The notes beneath the pieces were generated by a model, which was given only the letters and a program-made list of their open reading frames with translations, did not search any database and was not told where the DNA came from. Positions 23,560 through 31,240 of a DNA stretch of 32,727 nucleotides are shown here, one piece after another. The stretch is from positions 1-32,727 of the forward strand of contig JAUMUA010000018.1 of assembly GCA_030530925.1 (NCBI GenBank). Reading direction: 5' to 3'. Position numbers and translations under genes: made by a program. The stretch's first letter is position 1, and each line of letters opens with the position of its first letter. The stretch comes from Rothia sp. (in: high G+C Gram-positive bacteria) (GTDB taxonomy: Bacteria > Actinomycetota > Actinomycetes > Actinomycetales > Micrococcaceae).

Positions 23560-25092
23560 TTAAGAATCCACGGCGTCCTGAGCGAGCAGCATATCGGCAG
23601 CTCGCTCGGCAATCATGATGCTCGGCGCATTGGTATTGCCGGTAGGAACGGTAGGCATAATCGAGGCGTCGGCAATGTGTAGACCCTGCACCCCATAGAC
23701 TTCAAGAGTGCGCGGATTAGTCACCGAATCAGCCGATTCGCCCATTGCGCAGGTGCCAACCTGGTGATGATAGGTCACCACAGAGTTTCGGGCATATTCT
23801 TCTAGCTGCTCGTCAGTCTGTACGTCTTGACCGGGCCAAATCTCGTGGGCACCCCATTCCTTTGCCAACGCATCTTGAGCGCCAATAGAGCGGCAATGCT
23901 TGAGTGAGGCGACGAGCGCATCAACGTCTGCTTGCTCCGCTAGAACACCTAAATCGAGGGAAACGAGATCGGATAGATTGGCACCGGTCAGTTTCAACTC
24001 GCCGCGGCTTTGCGGACGCACAATGCCAGCCATCAGAGTAAACGCTTCGTCAGGGCCCGTCATCTCCCCTGGGTAGCCTTGCGAATACATGGGGTTGCTA
24101 AAGAAGATCGGTTGGGTGTCAGGAACCAGCTGATCCTCGGTGCTTTTGGCAAAGAGATGCGTTTGTGCAGGTGCTGCCTCAGGAACGGAGATTTCTTTTT
24201 CGGTGGTATAGATAACCGGTGAGAGCATATGGTCGTGGAGGTTTTTGCCCACGCCCGGAACATCTGCCACTACCTCAATACCGTGTTCAGACAGCTCGTC
24301 AGCGGGCCCAATTCCAGAGCGCAATAGAATCTCGGGAGAGCCCAGCGCGCCCGCGCAGAGAATCGTGGCGTCCGCGCGAATTTCGCGAGTTTGGCCGTCC
24401 TGTGTGAGAAATTCTGCACCCACCACAGTGGTGCCCTCACAAAGCAGGCGAGTGACGCGATGTTGAGTAAGAATCGTGAGATTCTCATGATCCTTGACCG
24501 GCAGAATATAGGCTCTGAAGGTGCTGAACCGATGCAAATCGCGAATATTGAGTTGCATGCGAGAAACACCTTCGGGATCCCCACTGTTGTAATCCTCATT
24601 CAGAGGGAACCCCGCAGCTACTGCGGCGTCGACCATAGATTCTTGCAAGTCATGGCGTGGATAAGTTGAGCACACATCAAGTAAGCCTTGATCCGAACGG
24701 GTGCCGTTGAGCGGCCCATCGTAGTTTTCAATCTTTTTGAAATACGGCAAGACCTCGTCCCAGTTCCAACCGGGGCATCCGTTATAGCTCCAATTGTCGT
24801 AGTCTTGACGAGCGCCGCGCACCCAAATGCAGGCGTTCAGGGCGTGCGAGCCGCCCATGACTTTGCCACGCGGAACGTGCAACGTGCGGCCGTTGGCACC
24901 GGGCTGAGGAACGGTGTAGTAATCCCAATCATCATCGCTATGCCACAAGAGCCCCAGTGTGTTGAGGTGATCGATATTGGGATTGATGTCGTACTGCCCG
25001 GCTTCAACCAGCGTGACGTGGTGCCCGGCGTCCAGCAATCTCCGGGCTACGACGTTGCCGGCAGAGCCTGCTCCAATGATGAGATATTCCAT
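23560..25092 (-). CDS. GMC-family FAD-dependent alcohol oxidoreductase
   Basis: A 510-residue glucose-methanol-choline flavoenzyme that oxidises a primary alcohol to an aldehyde. The FAD-binding G-x-G-x-x-G is at residues 7-12. GMC signature 1 is seen as GGSHALNACIWVRG, signature 2 as GALGSPEILLRSGIGP. The catalytic His lies in TYHHQVGTCAMG (near 441), and the C-terminal second active-site region is PTGNTNAPSIMIAERAADM. The start is ATG 25092 with AAGGAG 6 bases upstream; the longer frame to 25122 lacks a site. It follows an aldehyde dehydrogenase gene, so alcohol and aldehyde oxidation are probably successive steps. Choline dehydrogenase is the nearest well-known relative, but the aromatic context suggests another alcohol. 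Confidence 0.85.
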   Translation of the reverse strand: MEYLIIGAGSAGNVVARRLLDAGHHVTLVEAGQYDINPNIDHLNTLGLLWHSDDDWDYYTVPQPGANGRTLHVPRGKVMGGSHALNACIWVRGARQDYDNWSYNGCPGWNWDEVLPYFKKIENYDGPLNGTRSDQGLLDVCSTYPRHDLQESMVDAAVAAGFPLNEDYNSGDPEGVSRMQLNIRDLHRFSTFRAYILPVKDHENLTILTQHRVTRLLCEGTTVVGAEFLTQDGQTREIRADATILCAGALGSPEILLRSGIGPADELSEHGIEVVADVPGVGKNLHDHMLSPVIYTTEKEISVPEAAPAQTHLFAKSTEDQLVPDTQPIFFSNPMYSQGYPGEMTGPDEAFTLMAGIVRPQSRGELKLTGANLSDLVSLDLGVLAEQADVDALVASLKHCRSIGAQDALAKEWGAHEIWPGQDVQTDEQLEEYARNSVVTYHHQVGTCAMGESADSVTNPRTLEVYGVQGLHIADASIMPTVPTGNTNAPSIMIAERAADMLLAQDAVDS

Positions 25093-25112
25093 GTTTTTCT
25101 CCTTGAATACAA

Positions 25113-25150
25113 AGAAAGCCAACCGAGCATTTTTGCTCGATTGACTTTCT
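25113..25150 (-). terminator. Hairpin between the aldehyde dehydrogenase and GMC genes
   Basis: On the minus-strand RNA, 17 pairs (two of them G-U) form around an AAAA loop, followed by UUUGUAUU. The stem starts 12 bases after the dehydrogenase stop and ends just before AAGGAG of the GMC gene. It resembles a leaky terminator or an RNA-stabilising stem that sets the ratio of the two enzymes. Confidence 0.55.
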
Positions 25151-25161
25151 AAAATATTGGC

Positions 25162-26583
25162 TTAGCCGTTAATAATCTGTGGAACGCCCAGGTGCTTGAG
25201 ACCTTCAAGACCAAATTCCAGGCCGAAACCGGACTGCTTGATGCCGCCGAACGGAACGCGAGGATCGATAGCGCCGTGGTTGTTGATCCAGGTGGAACCT
25301 GCCTCAATGCGGGCAGCTACTTCGCGAGCGCGCTTGCGATCTGAAGACCACACCGAGCTACCCAAGCCAACCTCAAGTTTGTTAGCTTCTTCAATCGCCC
25401 AGTCAAGATCGCTGTAACGGACGATAGGCAGAACAGGACCAAATTGCTCCTCAACTACCAACGGGTTATCGGGGTCAATATCAGCAATCAAGGTGGTGGG
25501 GTAAAAGTTTCCCTTGGCGTCGTAATCGGGATTTGCGCCCATGAGTACGCGTGCACCGGAATCGACTGCCTTCTTGACCAAATCATCCACAATCTTGAAC
25601 TGCATCTGATTCTGCAAGGGGCCAAGAACGTTGTTCTCGTCCAAACCATCGCCCATAGGCATCTTTTTCGCTACGTCGGTGAGAGCTTCACAGACTTCGT
25701 CGTAGAGAGAATCGGGAACGTAGAGGCGCTTGAGCGCAGCACAGGTTTGACCGTTGTTCAAGAATGCGCCCCAGAAGAGGGTCTCTGCATGTTCTTTCAC
25801 ATCGAAGTCATCAAGAATGATGCCGGCGTCGTTACCGCCGAGTTCAAGGGTGACTCGCTTGACGGTATCTGATGCCGCGGCCATGATCTTCTTGCCGGTT
25901 GCAGTGGAGCCGGTGAACATGATTTTGCGAATATCGGGGTGCTTGGCGATTGCTACCGTGGCCTCGTCGTCGGTGAGCAGGGTTTGCAGAATGTTCTCTG
26001 GCAAAACCGAGTTCATCACGTAGCTGAGTGCCAGCACGCTGAGCGGAGTGTACGGCGATGGCTTGACCACGATTGAGTTACCCATACGCAGCGAGGGAGC
26101 GATCTGCCACATGGTGATCATCATGGGCCAGTTCCAAGGGCCAATAGCGCCCACGACGCCGATGGGTCGGTATTCCAGCGTGGCGTAGGTTTGGCCGTCG
26201 TCAACAAGAACCTCGGGTTCAAGCTCGATGGCTGCGGTGGCACGGAGCCAAGATACGCAAGCGCCTACCTCAAAACGAGCGTTGGGACCGTTGAGGGGCT
26301 TGCCCTGCTCGCGGGAGAGAAGCTGAGCCAGAGGTTCCGCGGTTGCCTCAATCGCATCAGCTGCTTTGTTGAGGAAATCAACTCGCTCTGCGTGCGAGAG
26401 CTTTGCCCATTCTTTTTGAGCTTTCTTTGAGCGCTCTACGGTGGCGTTGAGCTCCTCGAGATTCTTGACCTCAACATAGCCAACCGTCTCATCGGTGGAA
26501 GGGTTGGCGACGGCAGTGCCGGTGTTTGAATCGGCGCTAATTGCGCTCAAGAGTTCTTCGTAAGTGGTGGGAAGAGTGGTCAT
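25162..26583 (-). CDS. NAD(P)-dependent aldehyde dehydrogenase
   Basis: A 473-residue ALDH-superfamily enzyme that oxidises an aldehyde to its acid. The catalytic residues are all visible: N151 in PWNWP, K174 in VVKPSPYTP, E247 in LELGG, and nucleophile C281 in NNGQTCAALKR. The usual LELGGKSP is LELGGND here, a variant found in the AldA-like branch of actinobacterial dehydrogenases. Length is normal. AAGGAGG precedes the ATG. It is the first gene of a unit with the GMC oxidase and is divergent from the AraC-type regulator, with two palindromes in the gap. Its natural aldehyde is unknown; an aromatic aldehyde made by the GMC enzyme is a fair guess. Confidence 0.9.
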   Translation of the reverse strand: MTTLPTTYEELLSAISADSNTGTAVANPSTDETVGYVEVKNLEELNATVERSKKAQKEWAKLSHAERVDFLNKAADAIEATAEPLAQLLSREQGKPLNGPNARFEVGACVSWLRATAAIELEPEVLVDDGQTYATLEYRPIGVVGAIGPWNWPMMITMWQIAPSLRMGNSIVVKPSPYTPLSVLALSYVMNSVLPENILQTLLTDDEATVAIAKHPDIRKIMFTGSTATGKKIMAAASDTVKRVTLELGGNDAGIILDDFDVKEHAETLFWGAFLNNGQTCAALKRLYVPDSLYDEVCEALTDVAKKMPMGDGLDENNVLGPLQNQMQFKIVDDLVKKAVDSGARVLMGANPDYDAKGNFYPTTLIADIDPDNPLVVEEQFGPVLPIVRYSDLDWAIEEANKLEVGLGSSVWSSDRKRAREVAARIEAGSTWINNHGAIDPRVPFGGIKQSGFGLEFGLEGLKHLGVPQIING

Positions 26584-26627
26584 GATTCCTCCTTGAATCG
26601 TGGGTTACATAGATTCTCTCTGAAATG

Positions 26628-26644
26628 AACAAAACTGTTTTGTT
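26628..26644. promoter_or_regulatory. Perfect 17-bp palindrome upstream of the aldehyde dehydrogenase gene
   Basis: AACAAAAC and GTTTTGTT flank a single central T. It lies 45 bases before the dehydrogenase start and about 90 before the regulator. Such a dyad is a likely operator, but AraC proteins normally bind direct repeats, so another dimeric repressor may be involved. Confidence 0.45.
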
Positions 26645-26665
26645 TTACCGTGCAGTCAAATTGTT

Positions 26666-26691
26666 GCATAGTGTGCCCTGAGTCACTATGC
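26666..26691. promoter_or_regulatory. Inverted repeat upstream of the AraC-type gene
   Basis: GCATAGTG (26666-26673) and CACTATGC (26684-26691) form a perfect 8-bp inverted repeat with a 10-base spacer. One arm-to-arm period is about 1.7 helical turns. It lies 45 bases before the regulator start, so it may be an autoregulatory site or an mRNA hairpin. Confidence 0.4.
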
Positions 26692-26735
26692 TGAAAGTTG
26701 CTATTGGGGGAACCACCCGGAGCAAAAGGAAGATG

Positions 26736-27641
26736 ATGAAGCTCAAAGAGTGGGAAAACCTCACTTCTAAATCCTTCGCACCGCTACATATAGTGGTGTC
26801 GCAACCCGACGATTTCACCGCAGAGTTAGTTGAAGTACAGCTCGATGACGTGCATTTATACGACATGCACACCTCAGCGCACACTGTTATCAGAGACGCT
26901 GAGCTGATTGGGGACAACCCCGAACCGTTTTGTAAAATGTCGCTGCAAATTAGAGGAGAGTGTACTCTTACTCAAGATGGTCGCACTTGTACCTTAGTGC
27001 CCGGTGACTTGGGCATTTACGTGACTCAGCGCCCTTATCAGCTGGATTATCAATCTGAACAAAGCAGTCTGGTGATTATTTTTCCTCAGCGAATGATCCA
27101 AATGAGCCCAGATCAAATCGCTCTGATTACCGCAACGCCAGTTAGCCGTAATTCAGGGCTCGGCAGAGTGGCGGTTCCACTCTTTGAACAGTTGGCGCAA
27201 AACATGCAGATGCTGAGCGGCCCGCACGCGCGCTCGCTCATCAAATCAGCACTAGATATTCTGATGACGGTTCTCTCCGCCGAAACTCGCGACAATTCCG
27301 AGAATCCTAAAAACAACGTTATTTTTCATCAGGCAGTCTCATACATCGATTCGCATTTGGCGCAGGAGCACTTAGCGCCCCAAGAAGTTGCTAACGCCCT
27401 CTTTATCTCGTTGCGACAGCTTCACACGCGGTTTTCTGAACGGGATCTCACGGTTGCCTCTTTCATCAAGCAACGGCGTCTGAACGCCATCAAGCACGAT
27501 CTCGCAAACCCCATTCTTGCCCACGAATCAATTCACACCATCAGCGCAAGATACGGTCTGCACGACGCAGCCTATGTGAGTAAGGCTTTCAAGCAGGAAT
27601 TTGGCGAATCGCCCACCGCTTTTCGTAAGCGATTTCTCTAA
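26736..27641 (+). CDS. AraC/XylS-type transcriptional regulator
   Basis: A 301-residue regulator. The N-terminal two thirds form an AraC-type ligand-binding region; residues about 75-115, with GECTLTQDGRTCTLVPGDLGIYVTQ, look like a cupin core. The C-terminal 100 residues hold two helix-turn-helices: HLAPQEVANALFISLRQLHTRF and SIHTISARYGLHDAAYVSKAFK, ending FGESPTAFRKRFL, the standard family close. ATG 26736 is preferred since AAGGA lies 5 bases upstream; ATG 26733 is next to it, and the frame is open to 26688. It is divergent from the aldehyde dehydrogenase and centrally placed in the island, so it probably activates the cluster in response to an aromatic substrate. Confidence 0.85.
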   Translation: MKLKEWENLTSKSFAPLHIVVSQPDDFTAELVEVQLDDVHLYDMHTSAHTVIRDAELIGDNPEPFCKMSLQIRGECTLTQDGRTCTLVPGDLGIYVTQRPYQLDYQSEQSSLVIIFPQRMIQMSPDQIALITATPVSRNSGLGRVAVPLFEQLAQNMQMLSGPHARSLIKSALDILMTVLSAETRDNSENPKNNVIFHQAVSYIDSHLAQEHLAPQEVANALFISLRQLHTRFSERDLTVASFIKQRRLNAIKHDLANPILAHESIHTISARYGLHDAAYVSKAFKQEFGESPTAFRKRFL

Positions 27642-27667
27642 GCTTCGCCCAGCAATTCCAAGCACAC

Positions 27668-27711
27668 AAAACGGGTGGTGAGTTCATATATACGAACTCA
27701 CCACCCGTTTT
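27668..27711. terminator. Bidirectional terminator between regulator and monooxygenase genes
   Basis: A perfect 18-bp stem (27668-27685 with 27694-27711) starts with AAAA and ends with TTTT. It lies between convergent genes and serves both strands. Confidence 0.92.
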
Positions 27712-27732
27712 CTCAGGCTCTATTGCATCTTT

Positions 27733-29628
27733 TTATTGATCGGGTGCGCTGAATACCCCGTCAAAGTAGTGGCAGATACCCTCAAAATCATTCAAGGGTA
27801 GCACCGCTGCAACGTACTGGTCGGGGCGCACAATCACCACTGCACCATCGCGAGAAATGCCGCGGGCATCAAAAATATCTCCTGCTACGGCGTCGTTGGA
27901 GTAAATCTTCTCCCAATAATCCAAGCCGAGTTCGCCCACCTCGGGGCGGAACATTGCAGGAACCTCGGGGCAGGTGAAGCTGGTATAGGGCTGCTGATAA
28001 ATCACGTTGGGCTCAATCATTGAGCTGATGTCATCACCCTCACGGCGGAATTTGACGAACGGTGAACGCGAATCGCTCGCCAGTTTCTCTGCCAGCTCAT
28101 CCACCGCAGAATGCTCGGTGACGGGCGCGCCGTCAGCAAAAACATAGAGACGGAAACGACCGTCCGCTTTGTGCTCGTGGCCCAGGTGACGATCGAACGC
28201 GTCCAGACGGCGCTTGACCTCTGCCGAACGGAACCGCTTACCCACAGGGTAGCCGGTTGCCAAGTCCTGATGATCGGTAGTTCCGGTGAGCATGGAGGGC
28301 TTGTACTCGGTCATGAAACCGGCAGGGAATTCTGCGGTCTTCACATAGAAATCTTCAAGATATGAAGGGTCTGGCAACTGATCCGATGGGGTTGCCATCA
28401 AGGTGGACCATTCCTTATCGAAATCAATCAGGTTCTTGGCGATTTCCTGACGCTCTTCGGAATACGTATCGAGTAGCTGGTAGGGAGAGCGGCCCGAGAG
28501 CACCTGACCCAACTTCCACGCAATATTCCAGCCGTCCTGCATGGAGACGTTCATACCCTGTCCCGCTTTAGCGGAGTGAGTATGGCATGCATCGCCGGTA
28601 ATAAAGACGCGCGGGCAACGCTCACCGCGTTCTTCGGAGCTGATGTTATCGAAATCGTCAGTGAGGCGGTGGCCAACCTCGTACACCGAATGCCAGACCA
28701 CTTCTTTCACATCGAGTGAGTAAGGGGTCAAAATGGCGTTGGCGCGATCAATGATTTCTTCAATCGTGGTGTCGCGAACCTTGTGGTTGTCATCGGCAGG
28801 AACCTCGCCCAAATCCACATACATACGCACCAAATGTCCGCCCTCACGGGGAATATGCAAAATCGAACCGTGCTTGGAACTAATGGCGCACTTGGTGTGC
28901 ATGTCAGGAAAATCGGTGTTCGCCAGAACGTCCATCACACCCCACGCGTGATTCGACGCGTCGCCCTTGAGTGAGCGACCGATCGATTTACGCACCGCGC
29001 TGCGCGCGCCGTCGCAACCCACCACGTATTTAGCGCTGACGGTGCGTTCTTCGCCATCGCGCTCGCCGCCCACGTAGCGAACCTGAACTTTGACGGGGTA
29101 TTCTTGCCCCTCTTCAACGGTGAGTCCTACGAACTCAATGCCGTAATCGGGTGCGATACGGGCAGGGGAGCGCTCAGCAAATTCTCTAAAGTAATCGAGC
29201 ACACGAGCCTGGTTCACAATCAGGTGCGGGAACTCCGAAATGTCGTTGGGATCATCGGGGGTTCGGGCGGTACGGATGATGTGTTCGGGGTTTTCTGGAT
29301 CAACCTTCCAAAAACACATTTCGGTGATGTGGTAAGCCTCGCGGATGATTTCGTCGGCGAATTCAAAAGCCTGAAAAGTCTCTACCGAACGTGCCTGAAT
29401 GCCGTCAGCCTGTCCCAGCGGAAGGCGTCCTTCGCGGCGTTCAATCATGCGGGTGTTGACCTGCGGGTACTGAGAGAGCTGGGCGGCTGCAATCATGCCG
29501 GCTGGGCCAGAACCAACGATGAGCACGTCCATGGTCTCAGGTAGTTCGGTGGGGCGATCTTCGCCGTATCCGGCGGGAAATTCTACGCGCGGGTCGATGG
29601 AAACATATCCGTTGTGATGGAAATGCAC
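27733..29628 (-). CDS. FAD-dependent aromatic hydroxylase (phenol 2-monooxygenase / MobA-like)
   Basis: A 631-residue class A flavoprotein monooxygenase that should hydroxylate a phenolic ring with NAD(P)H and O2. The FAD-binding G39-x-G41-x-x-G44 lies in VGSGPAGM. The DG motif is VGCDGARSAVRKSIG (near 206) and the GD motif TGDACHTHSAKAGQGMN (near 343). The C-terminal 190 residues form the thioredoxin-like domain of the phenol-hydroxylase branch (FRLYVFADG, VVIVRPDQYVAAV). Length and layout fit 3-hydroxybenzoate 4-hydroxylase MobA (product protocatechuate) and phenol hydroxylase; the substrate cannot be fixed by eye. The start is GTG with AAGGAG 5 bases upstream. It follows the transporter gene by 73 bases on the same strand. 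Confidence 0.82.
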   Translation of the reverse strand: MHFHHNGYVSIDPRVEFPAGYGEDRPTELPETMDVLIVGSGPAGMIAAAQLSQYPQVNTRMIERREGRLPLGQADGIQARSVETFQAFEFADEIIREAYHITEMCFWKVDPENPEHIIRTARTPDDPNDISEFPHLIVNQARVLDYFREFAERSPARIAPDYGIEFVGLTVEEGQEYPVKVQVRYVGGERDGEERTVSAKYVVGCDGARSAVRKSIGRSLKGDASNHAWGVMDVLANTDFPDMHTKCAISSKHGSILHIPREGGHLVRMYVDLGEVPADDNHKVRDTTIEEIIDRANAILTPYSLDVKEVVWHSVYEVGHRLTDDFDNISSEERGERCPRVFITGDACHTHSAKAGQGMNVSMQDGWNIAWKLGQVLSGRSPYQLLDTYSEERQEIAKNLIDFDKEWSTLMATPSDQLPDPSYLEDFYVKTAEFPAGFMTEYKPSMLTGTTDHQDLATGYPVGKRFRSAEVKRRLDAFDRHLGHEHKADGRFRLYVFADGAPVTEHSAVDELAEKLASDSRSPFVKFRREGDDISSMIEPNVIYQQPYTSFTCPEVPAMFRPEVGELGLDYWEKIYSNDAVAGDIFDARGISRDGAVVIVRPDQYVAAVLPLNDFEGICHYFDGVFSAPDQ

Positions 29629-29652
29629 GATTACTCCTTTGAGTGATATTTA

Positions 29653-29676
29653 GATTTCGCCAGTGAAATCAATCAG
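29653..29676. promoter_or_regulatory. Inverted repeat and shared 13-mer upstream of the monooxygenase gene
   Basis: GATTTC (29653-29658) and GAAATC (29665-29670) form an inverted repeat with a 6-base spacer. TGAAATCAATCAG at 29664-29676 recurs exactly at 31246-31258, at the start of the fusion gene on the other side of the transporter. Both could be parts of a regulator site for the island. Confidence 0.3.
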
Positions 29677-29701
29677 AAAACAGCCGCAATGGGCTGATGA
29701 A

Positions 29702-31117
29702 TTAGTGATGAGTTTTGATATGTGGGTTATGGTCTGAGTGAAAAATGAAGGGTGACTGAGCTTGGGTTTCTTCGTGGGCAAGACCCAGTGGAATGCCGGT
29801 GCGATCACGCAGAAGCAGAACTGCTACCAGCCCCACCGCCGTCATTCCCAGCAAATAGTAGGTGATTGATGAGGTTGATCCACTCGCTTGCAAAAGTGCT
29901 TGGGCGATGGTGGGTGCAAAAGCGCCGCCCAAAATGGAACCGATAGCGTAAGTAATAGATACGCCCGAGAAACGAATGGATGCGGGATACAACTCGGTAT
30001 AAAACGCTGATTGCTGCCCGTAGGTGAATCCCAATCCGACGCAGAGAATTGCAAGTGCCAAGAAAATGGGGCCAATTTCTGCTTTATTGACCAGTGGGAA
30101 CAAGGTAAGAACGCCTACGCCTTGGAGTATCCAGCCCCCGATGTAGGTGTTGCGGCGTCCAATTTTGTCGGAGACAATGCCTGCCAACAAGGTGCAGATG
30201 AGCCAGACGACGGCGGAACCGGTAACTGCCCACAGAATGGGGCCACGCTCTAACCCGATAGGTCCCTGCGGGTTGGTGGTGTAGCTCTGAATAAATCCTC
30301 CGGTAGTCATATAGCCCACGGCGCCGTTGCCAGCAAATACGAGGGCTGCCACGATCACCAACAAACCGTGTTTTTTGAAGAGCACGGCAATAGGAGCTTT
30401 GGTGTGTTCTGCACGGTTCTCGATCTGAGCAAAGACGGGCGATTCCTCAACGCCGTGGCGAATAAAGTAGCCCACCACAATCAAGATGACGGAGAGAAGA
30501 AATGGAACGCGCCAGCCCCACTGCATAAATGCTTCACCCGGTGCAATCGACGTCATAATTGCCAAGACGCCGTTGGCGAGCAAAAGTCCAAGCGGTACGC
30601 CAATTTGCGGGGATGCGCCGTACATGCCGCGTCGGTCAACGGGGGAGTGCTCCACTGACATCAGTGCTGCACCGCCCCATTCGCCGCCGGCTGAGATTCC
30701 CTGCAAGATGCGTAAGAGCACCAGCAAGATAGGTGCCCAAATTCCGGCGGTGTGATAGGTGGGCAATAGACCAATCAACGCGGTGGCAAGCCCCATGGTG
30801 ATGAGGGTGACCATCAAGATGACTTTGCGGCCAAATTTGTCGCCGAAATGGCCAGCGAGGAATGCGCCCAGGGGTCGGAAGAGAAAGCTGAGCCCGACTG
30901 TTGCAAAGGCAAGGAGGGTGGCTGATTGTGGTCCGAGGGGCTCGAAAAAGAGAGTCTTAAAAACGAGCCCTGCAGCGGATGCGTAGAGAAAGAAGTCGTA
31001 CCACTCAATGCTGGTACCGATAACGGTGCCAGCGATAACTCGTCGCTGTTCTTTCCGTTGAGCTACGGTGCGTAGGGCCGCCGTAGTGGTGGTTGGGTCG
31101 TGATATTCGGCCACCAT
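29702..31117 (-). CDS. MFS transporter of the metabolite:H+ symporter (MHS) type
   Basis: A 471-residue inner-membrane protein with about 12 predicted helices. The opening GTVIGTSIEWYDFFLYASAAGL is diagnostic of the MHS family (shikimate ShiA, ketoglutarate KgtP, proline/betaine ProP). The loop 2-3 signature is GHFGDKFGRKVIL, with its repeat AGIVSDKIGRRNTYIGG in the second half. GGEWGGAALMSVEH in helix 5 and YTELYPASIRFSGVSITYAIG are also typical. It probably imports an aromatic or related carboxylate with protons. AAGGAGG abuts the ATG at 31117, so GTG at 31114, the second codon, may be the real start. It heads a minus-strand unit with the hydroxylase and is divergent from the fusion gene. 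Confidence 0.85.
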   Translation of the reverse strand: MVAEYHDPTTTTAALRTVAQRKEQRRVIAGTVIGTSIEWYDFFLYASAAGLVFKTLFFEPLGPQSATLLAFATVGLSFLFRPLGAFLAGHFGDKFGRKVILMVTLITMGLATALIGLLPTYHTAGIWAPILLVLLRILQGISAGGEWGGAALMSVEHSPVDRRGMYGASPQIGVPLGLLLANGVLAIMTSIAPGEAFMQWGWRVPFLLSVILIVVGYFIRHGVEESPVFAQIENRAEHTKAPIAVLFKKHGLLVIVAALVFAGNGAVGYMTTGGFIQSYTTNPQGPIGLERGPILWAVTGSAVVWLICTLLAGIVSDKIGRRNTYIGGWILQGVGVLTLFPLVNKAEIGPIFLALAILCVGLGFTYGQQSAFYTELYPASIRFSGVSITYAIGSILGGAFAPTIAQALLQASGSTSSITYYLLGMTAVGLVAVLLLRDRTGIPLGLAHEETQAQSPFIFHSDHNPHIKTHH

Positions 31118-31240
31118 ACCTCCTTGTATTTGGGGCTGAAACGCTGAATCATTATGTGATGTGCGCTACTTGCTAACCTTGATTGAATAATATACGATTT
31201 CAAATAAGATTCCAAGAGATTTGATGACGAGGCTCACAAA

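Noticed and set aside
23560..26583. Choline-to-betaine operon (betA/betB)
   Set aside because: The GMC and aldehyde dehydrogenase pair fits in outline, but the dehydrogenase has the AldA-like LELGGND variant and the neighbours are aromatic-type genes; kept as an alternative only.
23999..30986. Many long open frames antisense to the catabolic genes
   Set aside because: They lie fully opposite genes with clear motifs, show no family features, and follow from codon bias of the real genes.
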